DNA of 29,141 nt. Source: CAYVUI01 sp964454745 (GTDB lineage Bacteria > Planctomycetota > Phycisphaerae > Sedimentisphaerales > Anaerohalosphaeraceae). The DNA lies in NCBI GenBank assembly GCA_964454745.1, contig CAYVUI010000056.1, positions 1-29,141 on the forward strand, in the 5' to 3' direction. Below are positions 8,003-14,324 of the stretch, one piece after another; the first letter of the stretch is position 1, and every line of letters starts with the position of its first letter. The notes under the pieces were generated by a model, which did not search any database, had not been told where the DNA came from, and was given only the letters and a program-made list of their open reading frames with translations. A program made the position numbers and the translations under genes.

Positions 8003-8075
8003 CTTCAAGCACTTCAATTCCTTCTTGGTGAGTCTTTTTTACCATGAAGATAATATGAAGGCCATGAAGGGTGGA
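8003..8075 (+). repeat. GxxExxY 3' flanking repeat
   Basis: CTTCAAGCACTTCAATTCC leads into TGGTGAGT, a T-run, and ACCATGAAGATAATATGAAG. It closely matches 7406-7467. Its second half also matches the 5' flank, so the gene is bordered by direct repeats of the ACCATGAAGAT unit. Confidence 0.7.
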
Positions 8076-8133
8076 AAGAATACGAATTTAGTGGGATTTG
8101 TTTGTTTTTTTATATAAAAGTTTGGATTTTTTC

Positions 8134-8161
8134 TTGACATATTCAGATTTTTGTATATTTA
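8134..8161 (+). promoter_or_regulatory. Candidate promoter for the pseudopilin gene
   Basis: A consensus TTGACA lies at 8134-8139. TATTTA at 8156-8161 follows after 16 bases. The gene starts about 73 bases further on. The -10 match is weak. Confidence 0.4.
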
Positions 8162-8234
8162 TTTAGTTACAGGAGTAATTTTTGAGTATGCCCTGAGGAA
8201 GGATTAAGTCTCCGAACGGAAGGAATGAGCAGGT

Positions 8235-9110
8235 ATGCGCGACAGGAGACGGGACAATCGAAAGGTGCGGGGGTTTACGCTGGTTGAGATGCTGACGGCT
8301 GCGGCGGTGATCGGTGTGCTTACGGTGATTGTGCTGCCGACGCTGAGCAAGGCGCGGAAGTTCGGGCGGGGTGCGGTCAATAAGAACAACCTGCGGCAGA
8401 TCGCGGCGTCGGTGAACCTGTTCGAGATGGATAATGGGCGGTATCCGCATTCGGTGGCGACGCTGACGTCGGGTAATGGGTGGAACTGGCACGATCCGCG
8501 GACGATTACGTCGAGGTATATTCGTTTTCATGGCGAAAACCGGGCGGAGGGGGAGCATTTGTCGAATATTGTCGAGAAGGTGGATACGATCTATTGCCCG
8601 AACGCACCGAAGGAGCCGGACTTTTTGCAGGAGATGTGGGACGCGGGGGACGACTGGGACTGCCCCTATACGCGTTTTCCGCAGGATCCGTTTATCGGGA
8701 CGTACAGTTTATACTGGAATTACGTTGGGAAGTTACGGCAGGAGGGTCGGTATTTTGTCGGGCCGAAAAAGAGCAGCGGGGGGATTGGCGAGGCGACGGT
8801 GCTGGTGAGTGATTCGTTTTTTTATCACCATTACCGGGCGAGGAAGGCTTTCGGGAGCTGTGAGAAGTTTCGGGGGGTGACGGCAACGGAATTTTGTTAT
8901 GAGGAAGCGGACTACTGGTACGGGGGGAGCTGGTGGGAGCGGCCGGAGGTGAAACTGAATGCGGCGTATGTGGATGGGCATGTGGAGACGTATTGCTCGG
9001 AGGATACGACGCCGATGGAGGTGATTATCGATGTCGAAACGGGGGCGACGTATCAGGGTTTTATGGGGATGGGTGTTTTTTACGTGCCGCTGAACGGGAT
9101 TGGTCGGTGA
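8235..9110 (+). CDS. Type II secretion-like pseudopilin (prepilin N-terminus, H-X9-DG type)
   Basis: The product has 291 residues. Its N-terminus carries a prepilin peptidase site, R12-G13 followed by FTLVE, with cleavage expected after Gly13 and Glu at position +5. A hydrophobic helix follows at about residues 15-36 (LTAAAVIGVLTVIVLPTLSK). The C-terminal part contains AAYVDGHVETY near residues 254-264, the hallmark of the large planctomycete family of prepilin-like proteins with an H-X9-DG motif. The central region is rich in Trp and Tyr (FIGTYSLYWNYVGK) and probably forms the globular head. The family is abundant in planctomycetes and is thought to form surface or periplasmic pseudopili; the specific role is unknown. 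The ATG at 8235 is preceded by GGAAGGAATGAG. It appears to be a single-gene unit with a GC-rich coding sequence. Confidence 0.85.
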   Translation: MRDRRRDNRKVRGFTLVEMLTAAAVIGVLTVIVLPTLSKARKFGRGAVNKNNLRQIAASVNLFEMDNGRYPHSVATLTSGNGWNWHDPRTITSRYIRFHGENRAEGEHLSNIVEKVDTIYCPNAPKEPDFLQEMWDAGDDWDCPYTRFPQDPFIGTYSLYWNYVGKLRQEGRYFVGPKKSSGGIGEATVLVSDSFFYHHYRARKAFGSCEKFRGVTATEFCYEEADYWYGGSWWERPEVKLNAAYVDGHVETYCSEDTTPMEVIIDVETGATYQGFMGMGVFYVPLNGIGR

Positions 9111-9178
9111 GAGGGCGAGATGCCGCTTGATGCGGGTTTGGGGTTGGATTTGGGGGGTGTGGTTGTTAGAATGGGGGT

Positions 9179-9745
9179 ATGGAGTTTTTTGTAGTCATAG
9201 GTTTGGCGGTTGGTTTGGCGATGGATGCTTTTGCGGTTTCGATTGCGGCGGGGACTTTGTATCGTGAGATGCATGTTCGTCACAGCCTGCGTATGGCGGC
9301 GTTTTTCGGTGGGTTCCAGGCGTTGATGCCGATTGTCGGCTGGGCGGCGGGGGAGCGGTTTGCCGGGTATATTGAGCCTTGGGCCCATTTTGCGGCCGGG
9401 GCGATCCTGGTCGCGGTGGGGGTGAAGATGATCATCGAGGCGTATGAGATCGGGCAGGCGGAGCGGAATATCAACCCGGAGTCTTTGGTGGTGGTGCTTG
9501 CGCTGGCGGTGGCGACGAGCCTGGATGCCCTGGCGGTGGGGCTGACGCTTTCGCTGGTGACGGATTTTGTGCTGGCCGCGGCGGTGGTGATCGGGGTGGT
9601 GACGTTTGTGCTTTCGTGGCTGGGATGCTTTGTGGGGCAGAAGCTGGGGCATTGTTTCGAGGTGAAACTGGAGGTAGTGGGGGGTGTTTTGCTTTTGGTG
9701 ATCGCGGCCAAGGTGATGGCGGGGCCTTACGTGGGCTGGTTATAG
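9179..9745 (+). CDS. mntP: MntP-family manganese efflux protein
   Basis: The 188-residue length is normal for MntP (formerly YebN/DUF204), an inner-membrane exporter that lowers cytoplasmic Mn(II). Six hydrophobic segments are visible, in two similar halves. The first half has GLAMDAFAVS with Asp16, and the second has ATSLDALAVG with Asp116; these paired acidic residues are characteristic and thought to bind the metal. The end is a hydrophobic segment (VVGGVLLLVIAAKVM). The gene begins 68 bases after the pseudopilin stop on the same strand. The gap is too short for a full yybP-ykoY manganese riboswitch, and none is seen, so any manganese control would have to be different. The assignment is firm at family level; the substrate is inferred from the family. 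Confidence 0.9.
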   Translation: MEFFVVIGLAVGLAMDAFAVSIAAGTLYREMHVRHSLRMAAFFGGFQALMPIVGWAAGERFAGYIEPWAHFAAGAILVAVGVKMIIEAYEIGQAERNINPESLVVVLALAVATSLDALAVGLTLSLVTDFVLAAAVVIGVVTFVLSWLGCFVGQKLGHCFEVKLEVVGGVLLLVIAAKVMAGPYVGWL

Positions 9746-9913
9746 GGAATTTTGGGGGTTATTCCTACCGGGGAAGTAGGAAAATGTTCTTATCTTGCTA
9801 ATTATGGGGTGTGGGGATTTCTTTGTGAACATTGACTGTCTAGATGGGGGTATTAATGGGTGAAGTTCTTTAGAAATTAAAAGCGGGTATATCAAGAACG
9901 AAAGGATAGAACC

Positions 9914-10081
9914 ATGAAAACTTATAAAGTTTTGACATATGCAGTTTTGCTGGGCCTGCTTGCGGCCCTGCTGGCGGGTTGCAACGAATCGTCCGGGCGT
10001 GTAGGCGGATATGGCAGCTCACAGCTTGAGACCGAGTGGCAGCATGAACACCCGAATTTCCGCGCCGAGGCTTATCAGTAA
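9914..10081 (+). CDS. Small putative lipoprotein (55 residues)
   Basis: This ORF starts at an ATG with AAAGGA seven bases upstream and encodes 55 residues. The N-terminus is a lipoprotein signal: MKTYKV, a hydrophobic stretch, and the lipobox LLAGC with the modified cysteine at position 23. The mature part is only 33 residues, polar, and Gly/Ser- then Glu/His-rich (QLETEWQHEHPNF). I recognise no family. It resembles the small entericidin-like or anonymous lipoproteins found in many Gram-negative genomes. A terminator follows about 90 bases downstream, which supports an independent transcript. Confidence 0.7.
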   Translation: MKTYKVLTYAVLLGLLAALLAGCNESSGRVGGYGSSQLETEWQHEHPNFRAEAYQ

Positions 10082-10164
10082 TGGACTGGTAAGAATACGA
10101 TGACAGTAGATCTCTGGACAGGGAAGTGCGGGGTTTAAGTTTTGTTTCTCTGCAAGAGGCAAAG

Positions 10165-10195
10165 AAAAAACAGTGCCAGGGAAGGCACTTTTTTT
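10165..10195. terminator. Bidirectional Rho-independent terminator
   Basis: An A-run at 10165-10170, stem AGTGCC (10172-10177), loop AGGGAA, stem GGCACT (10184-10189), then a seven-base T-run. It would end the small lipoprotein transcript; the A-run would also allow termination from the other side. Confidence 0.75.
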
Positions 10196-10296
10196 CTGCG
10201 CTGCGACTCGATATTCAGCGGAAGAATGTTTGAATCTTTTTGAGGTGTAGAGCGTAGAGTTCATAAAGTATATCAGATTCATGTAAGGAGACGATC

Positions 10297-10662
10297 ATGT
10301 TTGGTTTGAAGAATAAAGCGGTTGAGTTTTTTGAGCAGAAGCTGGAATTTACGACCGGCCCGGTGGAGTTAAAGGGTATGCTGGACCGGGGCGAAGCGGT
10401 GACGGTGGTTGATGTGCGTGCGCCGGAAGATTACGCGAAGGGGCATATCCCCGGTGCGGTGAATCTGTCGCGTGAGAAGTGGGATCGCCCAGAGGGCGTA
10501 TCGCATGAACATGAGAATGTTGTGTACTGCTACTCGCAGCAGTGCCACTTGGCGGCGAAGGCGGCGCTGGAGCTTGCGCGGCACGATATTAAGGTTGTCG
10601 AGCTTGAGGGCGGCTTTGATACCTGGAAGGGGCATGGATTCCCGGTTGAGTCGCCGCAGTAA
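10297..10662 (+). CDS. Single-domain rhodanese-like protein
   Basis: The 121-residue product is a stand-alone rhodanese domain with no signal peptide, so it is probably cytoplasmic. Family blocks are present: VTVVDVRAPEDYAKGHIPGA at about residues 35-54, and an ending GGFDTWKGHGFPV. The active-site loop starts at Cys78 (YCYSQQC), the expected position of the persulfide-forming cysteine. A second cysteine, Cys83, sits at the last loop position, which is less usual and could allow a disulfide. Sulfurtransferase activity is the family expectation; the acceptor is unknown. The ATG at 10297 follows AAGGAG. A terminator lies between it and the MazG-like gene, so it appears monocistronic. Confidence 0.88.
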   Translation: MFGLKNKAVEFFEQKLEFTTGPVELKGMLDRGEAVTVVDVRAPEDYAKGHIPGAVNLSREKWDRPEGVSHEHENVVYCYSQQCHLAAKAALELARHDIKVVELEGGFDTWKGHGFPVESPQ

Positions 10663-10693
10663 GCCTGTGCGGTTGTGACGAGAGTTTTTCAGG

Positions 10694-10723
10694 AAAGGGT
10701 GGCCTTTGGGCTGCCCTTTTTTT
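10694..10723 (+). terminator. Rho-independent terminator after the rhodanese gene
   Basis: AAAGGGTGGC pairs with GCTGCCCTTT through a CTTTGG loop, with two G-U pairs, followed by a run of seven T. Confidence 0.75.
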
Positions 10724-10770
10724 ATAATTGGCGGTGGCTTTGTGTATGAAATTTGTCTGGAAGGGAAGAG

Positions 10771-11121
10771 ATGGCGTCGAAGTATGATGCGGTGCGTGAG
10801 AAGGTGTTGGCGTTTCGGGCCGAGCGGGACTGGGAGCAGTTTCATGATCCGAAGAATTTGGCCGAGGGGCTGGTGGTCGAGGCGGCGGAGCTTTTGGAGA
10901 ATTTTCTGTGGAAGCGGTGCGGGGAGAGCCGGGAGCTGGACGCGGCGGATAAGGTTCGTGTGGCCGATGAGTTGGCGGATATCTTTGTGTTCCTGGTGTA
11001 TTTGTCCGAGGAGCTTGGTGTGGATTTGCTCGAAGAGGTGGAGCGTAAGGTGGCGTTGAACGGGCAAAAGTACCCGGTGGATAAGAGCCGGGGCAGCCGG
11101 AAGAAGTATACGGAATTGTAA
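10771..11121 (+). CDS. MazG-like nucleotide pyrophosphohydrolase
   Basis: The product has 116 residues from the ATG at 10771, preceded by GGAAGGGAAGAG. An in-frame TTG at 10753 has no ribosome-binding site and is less likely. The sequence has the all-alpha NTP pyrophosphatase signature: E37-A-A-E40 and, after 26 residues, E67-L-A-D70. These four acidic residues coordinate magnesium. Its length and single domain fit the small MazG-like or dCTP-pyrophosphatase (RS21-C6) group, which hydrolyses non-canonical or excess NTPs to NMP and pyrophosphate. The exact nucleotide cannot be read from sequence. The N-terminal RDWEQFHDPKNLA block is typical of the group. The gene seems to have its own transcript. 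Confidence 0.87.
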   Translation: MASKYDAVREKVLAFRAERDWEQFHDPKNLAEGLVVEAAELLENFLWKRCGESRELDAADKVRVADELADIFVFLVYLSEELGVDLLEEVERKVALNGQKYPVDKSRGSRKKYTEL

Positions 11122-11144
11122 TTGTGGGTGTTTGTGGTTTGCGC

Positions 11145-11180
11145 AAAAGAAAAGGCGGGCACCTCCTTCCAGTGTCCGCC
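11145..11180 (-). terminator. Terminator of the first PEP-CTERM gene
   Basis: Arms GGCGGGCAC (11154-11162) and GTGTCCGCC (11172-11180) form a nine-pair stem with one G-U pair. On the minus strand the stem is followed by TTTTCTTTT, so it ends the PEP-CTERM transcript coming from 11855. It could also slow transcription from the MazG-like gene. Confidence 0.7.
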
Positions 11181-11213
11181 TTAGCCGATATTACTCGGAT
11201 AGGATCTTATCCG

Positions 11214-11855
11214 TTATCTGTTTTTCCTGTGCAGCAGGAACAGGGCTCCAACGCCGAGTATGGCCAGTGAAGCGGGTTCCGGAACGCACTGTGTGTCGAT
11301 GACCATCTCGTCGAGGTCGATTGCGCCTTCGATCATGAGGGTTTCCCACGAGGGGTTGGGGAAGATCAGCAGGTGGAAGGTTGTGTGCTTCCAGCCGTTT
11401 TCGAGGTCGATCTCATTGAGAGGATCGAGGATGACCTCGCTGTATGTCGGGTCTTCTGAATGACCGCGGATGTTCATAATAGGCCTTGAGGTGACATTCT
11501 GGGGTCGCCATGTGAGCTGGACCCAGATGTCCTTGAAGGTATTGGGCGCGGTGTCGGGGCCGTTTTGGAGTGTGACCCACATTTCGCCTGAGAGGGGCCA
11601 TACGCCCTGGCGGCCGTCTTTAACGTCGTACCAGTCGAGGCCTGTGCCCGGCTGGGGATCTACATACGGATCGCCAAAGGGGAATAAGCCATCGTTATAG
11701 ATTGCGGGATCTGCGGGTGTGTCAAATTCCCACATGCCCCATGAGGTGTTGAACTGTCCGCGGAACGGTGCCGGGAACATATCGTCGGCGATTGCGGAAC
11801 CTGAAATGATTGAGATTACGGTGAAAACCGCGACTAACTTTACTGCGTGCTTCAT
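11214..11855 (-). CDS. PEP-CTERM sorting domain protein
   Basis: I chose the ATG at 11855 because GGAGGGTGG lies just upstream; the ORF extends 21 codons further with no such site. The product has 213 residues: a signal peptide (MKHAVKLVAVF, cleavage after GSAIA), a beta-rich extracellular body with many Trp, Pro and Asp residues, and a C-terminal sorting signal VPEPASLAILGVGALFLL ending in basic HRKNR. The PEP-CTERM tail is recognised by exosortase and directs the protein to the cell surface or matrix. I recognise no catalytic domain in the body. It is flanked by its own promoter and terminator, so it is monocistronic. It is one of two PEP-CTERM genes in the window; no exosortase gene is present. 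Confidence 0.9.
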   Translation of the reverse strand: MKHAVKLVAVFTVISIISGSAIADDMFPAPFRGQFNTSWGMWEFDTPADPAIYNDGLFPFGDPYVDPQPGTGLDWYDVKDGRQGVWPLSGEMWVTLQNGPDTAPNTFKDIWVQLTWRPQNVTSRPIMNIRGHSEDPTYSEVILDPLNEIDLENGWKHTTFHLLIFPNPSWETLMIEGAIDLDEMVIDTQCVPEPASLAILGVGALFLLHRKNR

Positions 11856-12203
11856 ACTTCCACCCTCCACCAGGTCGAATAAAAGTCTCTGTTTAAGCCC
11901 GAATTTTAAAACTAACAACGAGGCTTATTATGGCGCCTTTTTGATTTTTGTCAACCAAAAAATTGGCTCAAATGGCAATTTACTTGCCTAAATGGTAACT
12001 TTGCGGGGATTTGGCGTGTTAGAATTGGGTCAGCGGGACATTGACGACATACCTAATCTAGATAATGTATATCAATAAATCAGATAAGTTTTATTAAATA
12101 TATATGATCTTTGCGATTTTTCAGCACCCAAGGGAGAACAAAATCGTAAATAGTTAATGAGTAAACTAAAAATTAAGGCAATCTCAAATTAAGGAGATTC
12201 ACG
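11856..12203. other. Divergent intergenic region
   Basis: This gap separates the minus-strand PEP-CTERM gene from the plus-strand DUF378 gene. It contains the PEP-CTERM promoter and an AT-rich stretch (12050-12110). The ribosome-binding site AAGGAG at 12191-12196 serves the DUF378 gene. Nothing else stands out. Confidence 0.6.
11927..11954 (-). promoter_or_regulatory. Candidate promoter of the PEP-CTERM gene
   Basis: On the minus strand TTGACA (11954-11949) and CATAAT (11932-11927) are separated by 16 bases, about 70 bases upstream of the start at 11855. Confidence 0.55.
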
Positions 12204-12431
12204 ATGATACGGTTGACAAAATTAGAAATTTTATTTTTAGCCCTCGTGATTATTGGCGGGCTGAACTGGGGATTGGTCGGATTTGTGAACTTTGACCTTG
12301 TCGCGACATTATTTGGTCCGATGACGGCCCTTTCGCGGATCGTGTATGCATTAGTGGGGATTTCGGCGATTGCACTGGCGATTCTGGCGATTCGCGATAC
12401 CCAACATGAACGCCACGGCCAGACACACTAA
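12204..12431 (+). CDS. DUF378-family small membrane protein
   Basis: The 75-residue product has two hydrophobic helices. The first contains the DUF378 signature LVIIGGLNWGLVGFVNFDLV (residues 14-33), with the conserved GGLNWGLVG core. The second is SRIVYALVGISAIALAIL. The C-terminus is short, charged and His-rich. Members are inner-membrane proteins of unknown function, widespread in bacteria. The gene is preceded by AAGGAG and followed about 40 bases later by a strong terminator, so it is a single-gene unit. Confidence 0.88.
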   Translation: MIRLTKLEILFLALVIIGGLNWGLVGFVNFDLVATLFGPMTALSRIVYALVGISAIALAILAIRDTQHERHGQTH

Positions 12432-12472
12432 AAAGCTAACTATTTTTGTTACCCTATAACTACTTTATGGAG

Positions 12473-12500
12473 AGGCCCGTGTGAAAGCGGGCCTTTTTTT
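12473..12500 (+). terminator. Terminator of the DUF378 gene
   Basis: AGGCCCG (12473-12479) pairs with CGGGCCT (12488-12494) and is followed by seven T. It lies immediately before the 3' end of the convergent nadB gene. Confidence 0.8.
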
Positions 12501-12501
12501 A

Positions 12502-14133
12502 TTAGCCAGTGCGGGTTTCAATGTGGCTGGCGAATTTATCGCTGGTTTCGGGGAAATCGGGGCGGAAGTGGACACCGCGGCTCTCTTTTCTTTCCATCGC
12601 TGACCGTGCCATGAGCATGGCGACGGTGAGCATGTTCTGGCATTCCCATTCAAAGGGGGTATTAAAGACCTTGTCCATGACGTACCGCTGCCAGAAGGTG
12701 ATGATCTCCTGGGCCTCGGAGAGCTGCTGGGCGGTTCGGGTAATTCCGACGTTTCGCCACATGAGGGCGCGGAGGGAGTTGATGACGTCGCCGGCGTCGA
12801 GGCGGGTGCGCGAGGACTCGGGGATTTCGATCTGGATGGAGTGGTGTGTGGGTTCGGGGCCGGTTTGTCCGGCGAGGGCAGCGGCGTTTTTGCCGGCGAT
12901 CATGCCGAAAACGAGGCTTTCGAGCAGGGAATTGCTGCCGAGACGGTTTGCGCCGTGCAGGCCGGTGGAGGCGACTTCACCGGCGGCGAAGAGCGCGGGC
13001 AGGGAGGTTTGGGCGTTTGCGTCGGTTTTGATGCCGCCGATCATGTAGTGGGCGGAGGGCCGAACGGGGATGAGGTCTTTGCTGACGTCGATATCGAAGC
13101 TTTCGCACAGCTCGGAGATGTGTGGGAAGCGTTTGACGAAGTGGTCTTTGGGGATGTGGCGGACGTCGAGGAAGACGTGGGTGGCGTTGGTTTTGAGCAT
13201 TCGGTCGAGGATGGCCCGGCTGACGACGTCGCGGGGGGCGAGCTCGGCTTTTGGGTGGTATTCTTGCATGAATTTTTCTTTGTTCATATCGAGCAGGACG
13301 GCCCCTTCGCCGCGGAGGGTCTCGGTGACCAGTGCGCGGGAGGCCCCGGCGATGTAGAGGGTGGTGGGGTGGAACTGCATGAGCTCGAGGTCGCGAAGGA
13401 CGGCCCCGGCGCGGGAGGCCATGGCCAGGCCGTCGGCGGTGGCGCCGCGGGGGTTTGTGGTTTCGCGGTAGAGGCGTCCTGCGCCGCCGGTGGCGAGGAT
13501 GGTGGCGCGGGCCCAGATGATCAGCGGCTGGTCGGTGTGCTGCTTGCCGATGGCTCCGAGGCAGTGGTTTGGGTCGCTGGTGAGCAGGTCGATGGTGTAG
13601 AAGTTTTCCATGACGCGGATGTTGGGGTTGTGTTTGATCTGATGGATGAGGCTTTCTGCGATGGCCTGTCCGGTGGCGTCGCCGCGTGCGTGGACGACGC
13701 GTGCGTGTGTGTGTCCGCCTTCGAGGGTGGTGTCGATTTTGCCGTCGATTTGGTCGAAGTCGGTGCCCCAGTCGGTCAGTTCCTTTAGCTGCGGGGGGCC
13801 GTTTTCGACGACCAGGCGTACGATATCAGGGTCGCACAGTCCGCAGCCGGCCTGGAGGGTGTCGGCGATGTGGGCGTCGAAGCTGTCGGTTTGTTCGAGG
13901 ACCGAGGCGATTCCGCCCTGGGCGTTCCAGGTGTTGCTGTCGACGAGGGCGGCTTTGCAGACGAGGGTGACTTTGCGGGTTTTGGCCGCTTCGAGCGCGG
14001 CGCGGAGGCCGGCGAGGCCCGAGCCGATGACCAGGCAGTCGGAGAAGATCTGCTGGGTGCCGGGCGAGTCGATGGGGACGAGGTATCTTCTTAGCGGGGG
14101 AGAGGTTATGAGCATTGTTTGTTCTTTCGTCAC
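12502..14133 (-). CDS. nadB: L-aspartate oxidase
   Basis: The product has 543 residues from a GTG at 14133, or 537 from the ATG at 14115; neither has a strong ribosome-binding site. NadB oxidises L-aspartate to iminoaspartate, the first step of de novo NAD synthesis, and uses fumarate or oxygen to reoxidise FAD. The N-terminal FAD-binding fold shows LVIGSGLAGLRAAL at about residues 34-47. Family blocks follow: NAQGGIASV, EGGHTHARVVHARGDATGQ, ATGGAGRLYRET, FHPTTLY, ETLRGEGA, RPSAHYMIGGIKTD, and LPALFAAGEVASTGLHGANR with LGSNSLLESLVFG. The C-terminal helical domain is present. The HxxH-R-type and GEGA segments separate it from generic fumarate reductase. No nadA or nadC lies nearby. The promoter lies in the duplicated block at 14138-14311. 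Confidence 0.95.
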   Translation of the reverse strand: MTKEQTMLITSPPLRRYLVPIDSPGTQQIFSDCLVIGSGLAGLRAALEAAKTRKVTLVCKAALVDSNTWNAQGGIASVLEQTDSFDAHIADTLQAGCGLCDPDIVRLVVENGPPQLKELTDWGTDFDQIDGKIDTTLEGGHTHARVVHARGDATGQAIAESLIHQIKHNPNIRVMENFYTIDLLTSDPNHCLGAIGKQHTDQPLIIWARATILATGGAGRLYRETTNPRGATADGLAMASRAGAVLRDLELMQFHPTTLYIAGASRALVTETLRGEGAVLLDMNKEKFMQEYHPKAELAPRDVVSRAILDRMLKTNATHVFLDVRHIPKDHFVKRFPHISELCESFDIDVSKDLIPVRPSAHYMIGGIKTDANAQTSLPALFAAGEVASTGLHGANRLGSNSLLESLVFGMIAGKNAAALAGQTGPEPTHHSIQIEIPESSRTRLDAGDVINSLRALMWRNVGITRTAQQLSEAQEIITFWQRYVMDKVFNTPFEWECQNMLTVAMLMARSAMERKESRGVHFRPDFPETSDKFASHIETRTG

Positions 14134-14175
14134 TTTCTGCGTTCTTAATTGGGTTCTCTATCTTGCCAAATGGGA

Positions 14176-14203
14176 ATTATACCGCGCGGCGGGCGGGAGT
14201 CAA
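14176..14203 (-). promoter_or_regulatory. Promoter of nadB, within flank A copy 1
   Basis: On the minus strand TTGACT (14203-14198) and a consensus TATAAT (14181-14176) are separated by 16 bases. The predicted transcript begins about 35 bases before the GTG start of nadB. Confidence 0.75.
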
Positions 14204-14252
14204 AGGGATTGATTTGGGGGGGTTGGGGTGTAGAATCTGCTGGAAATAAAGG

Positions 14253-14277
14253 AATCCTGCTTTTGGGCGGGATTTTG
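14253..14277 (+). terminator. Terminator-like hairpin in flank A copy 1
   Basis: AATCCTGC (14253-14260) pairs with GCGGGATT (14267-14274), with one G-U pair, followed by TTTT on the plus strand. No plus-strand gene precedes it. It may insulate the minus-strand genes from antisense transcription, or be part of the repeat itself. Confidence 0.5.
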
Positions 14278-14290
14278 AATGTAAAAAAAA

Positions 14291-14311
14291 GGTACCTGAC
14301 CCCTTTATTTC
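14291..14311 (+). repeat. GGTACCTGACCCC motif, copy 1
   Basis: GGTACCTGACCCCTTTATTT preceded by an A-run. Nearly identical copies occur at 17384-17404 and 28360-28380. The motif resembles short REP-like elements of the GGTGTCTGACCCC type seen in other genomes; that comparison is from memory. Confidence 0.6.
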
Positions 14312-14324
14312 TTTTTTAAACAAT

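Larger units (their letters stand above)
14138..14311 (-). repeat. Duplicated flank A, copy 1
   Basis: This 174-base block matches 17229-17405 in the same orientation at roughly nine in ten positions by eye. In minus-strand order it contains the GGTACC motif with AAATAAAGGGGTCAG, an eight-pair hairpin, and the TTGACT-16-TATAAT promoter. It ends a few bases before the downstream gene (nadB). The block at 17229 has the same arrangement in front of an unrelated gene. Confidence 0.9.

Noticed and set aside
9111..9178. Possible yybP-ykoY manganese riboswitch before mntP
   Set aside because: The gap is only 68 bases and shows none of the expected paired elements.
12841..13788. A 315-residue plus-strand ORF antisense to nadB
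   Set aside because: It is rich in Gly, Val, Ala and Asp, as expected for the complement of a GC-rich gene. It has no recognisable domain, while nadB on the other strand is certain.
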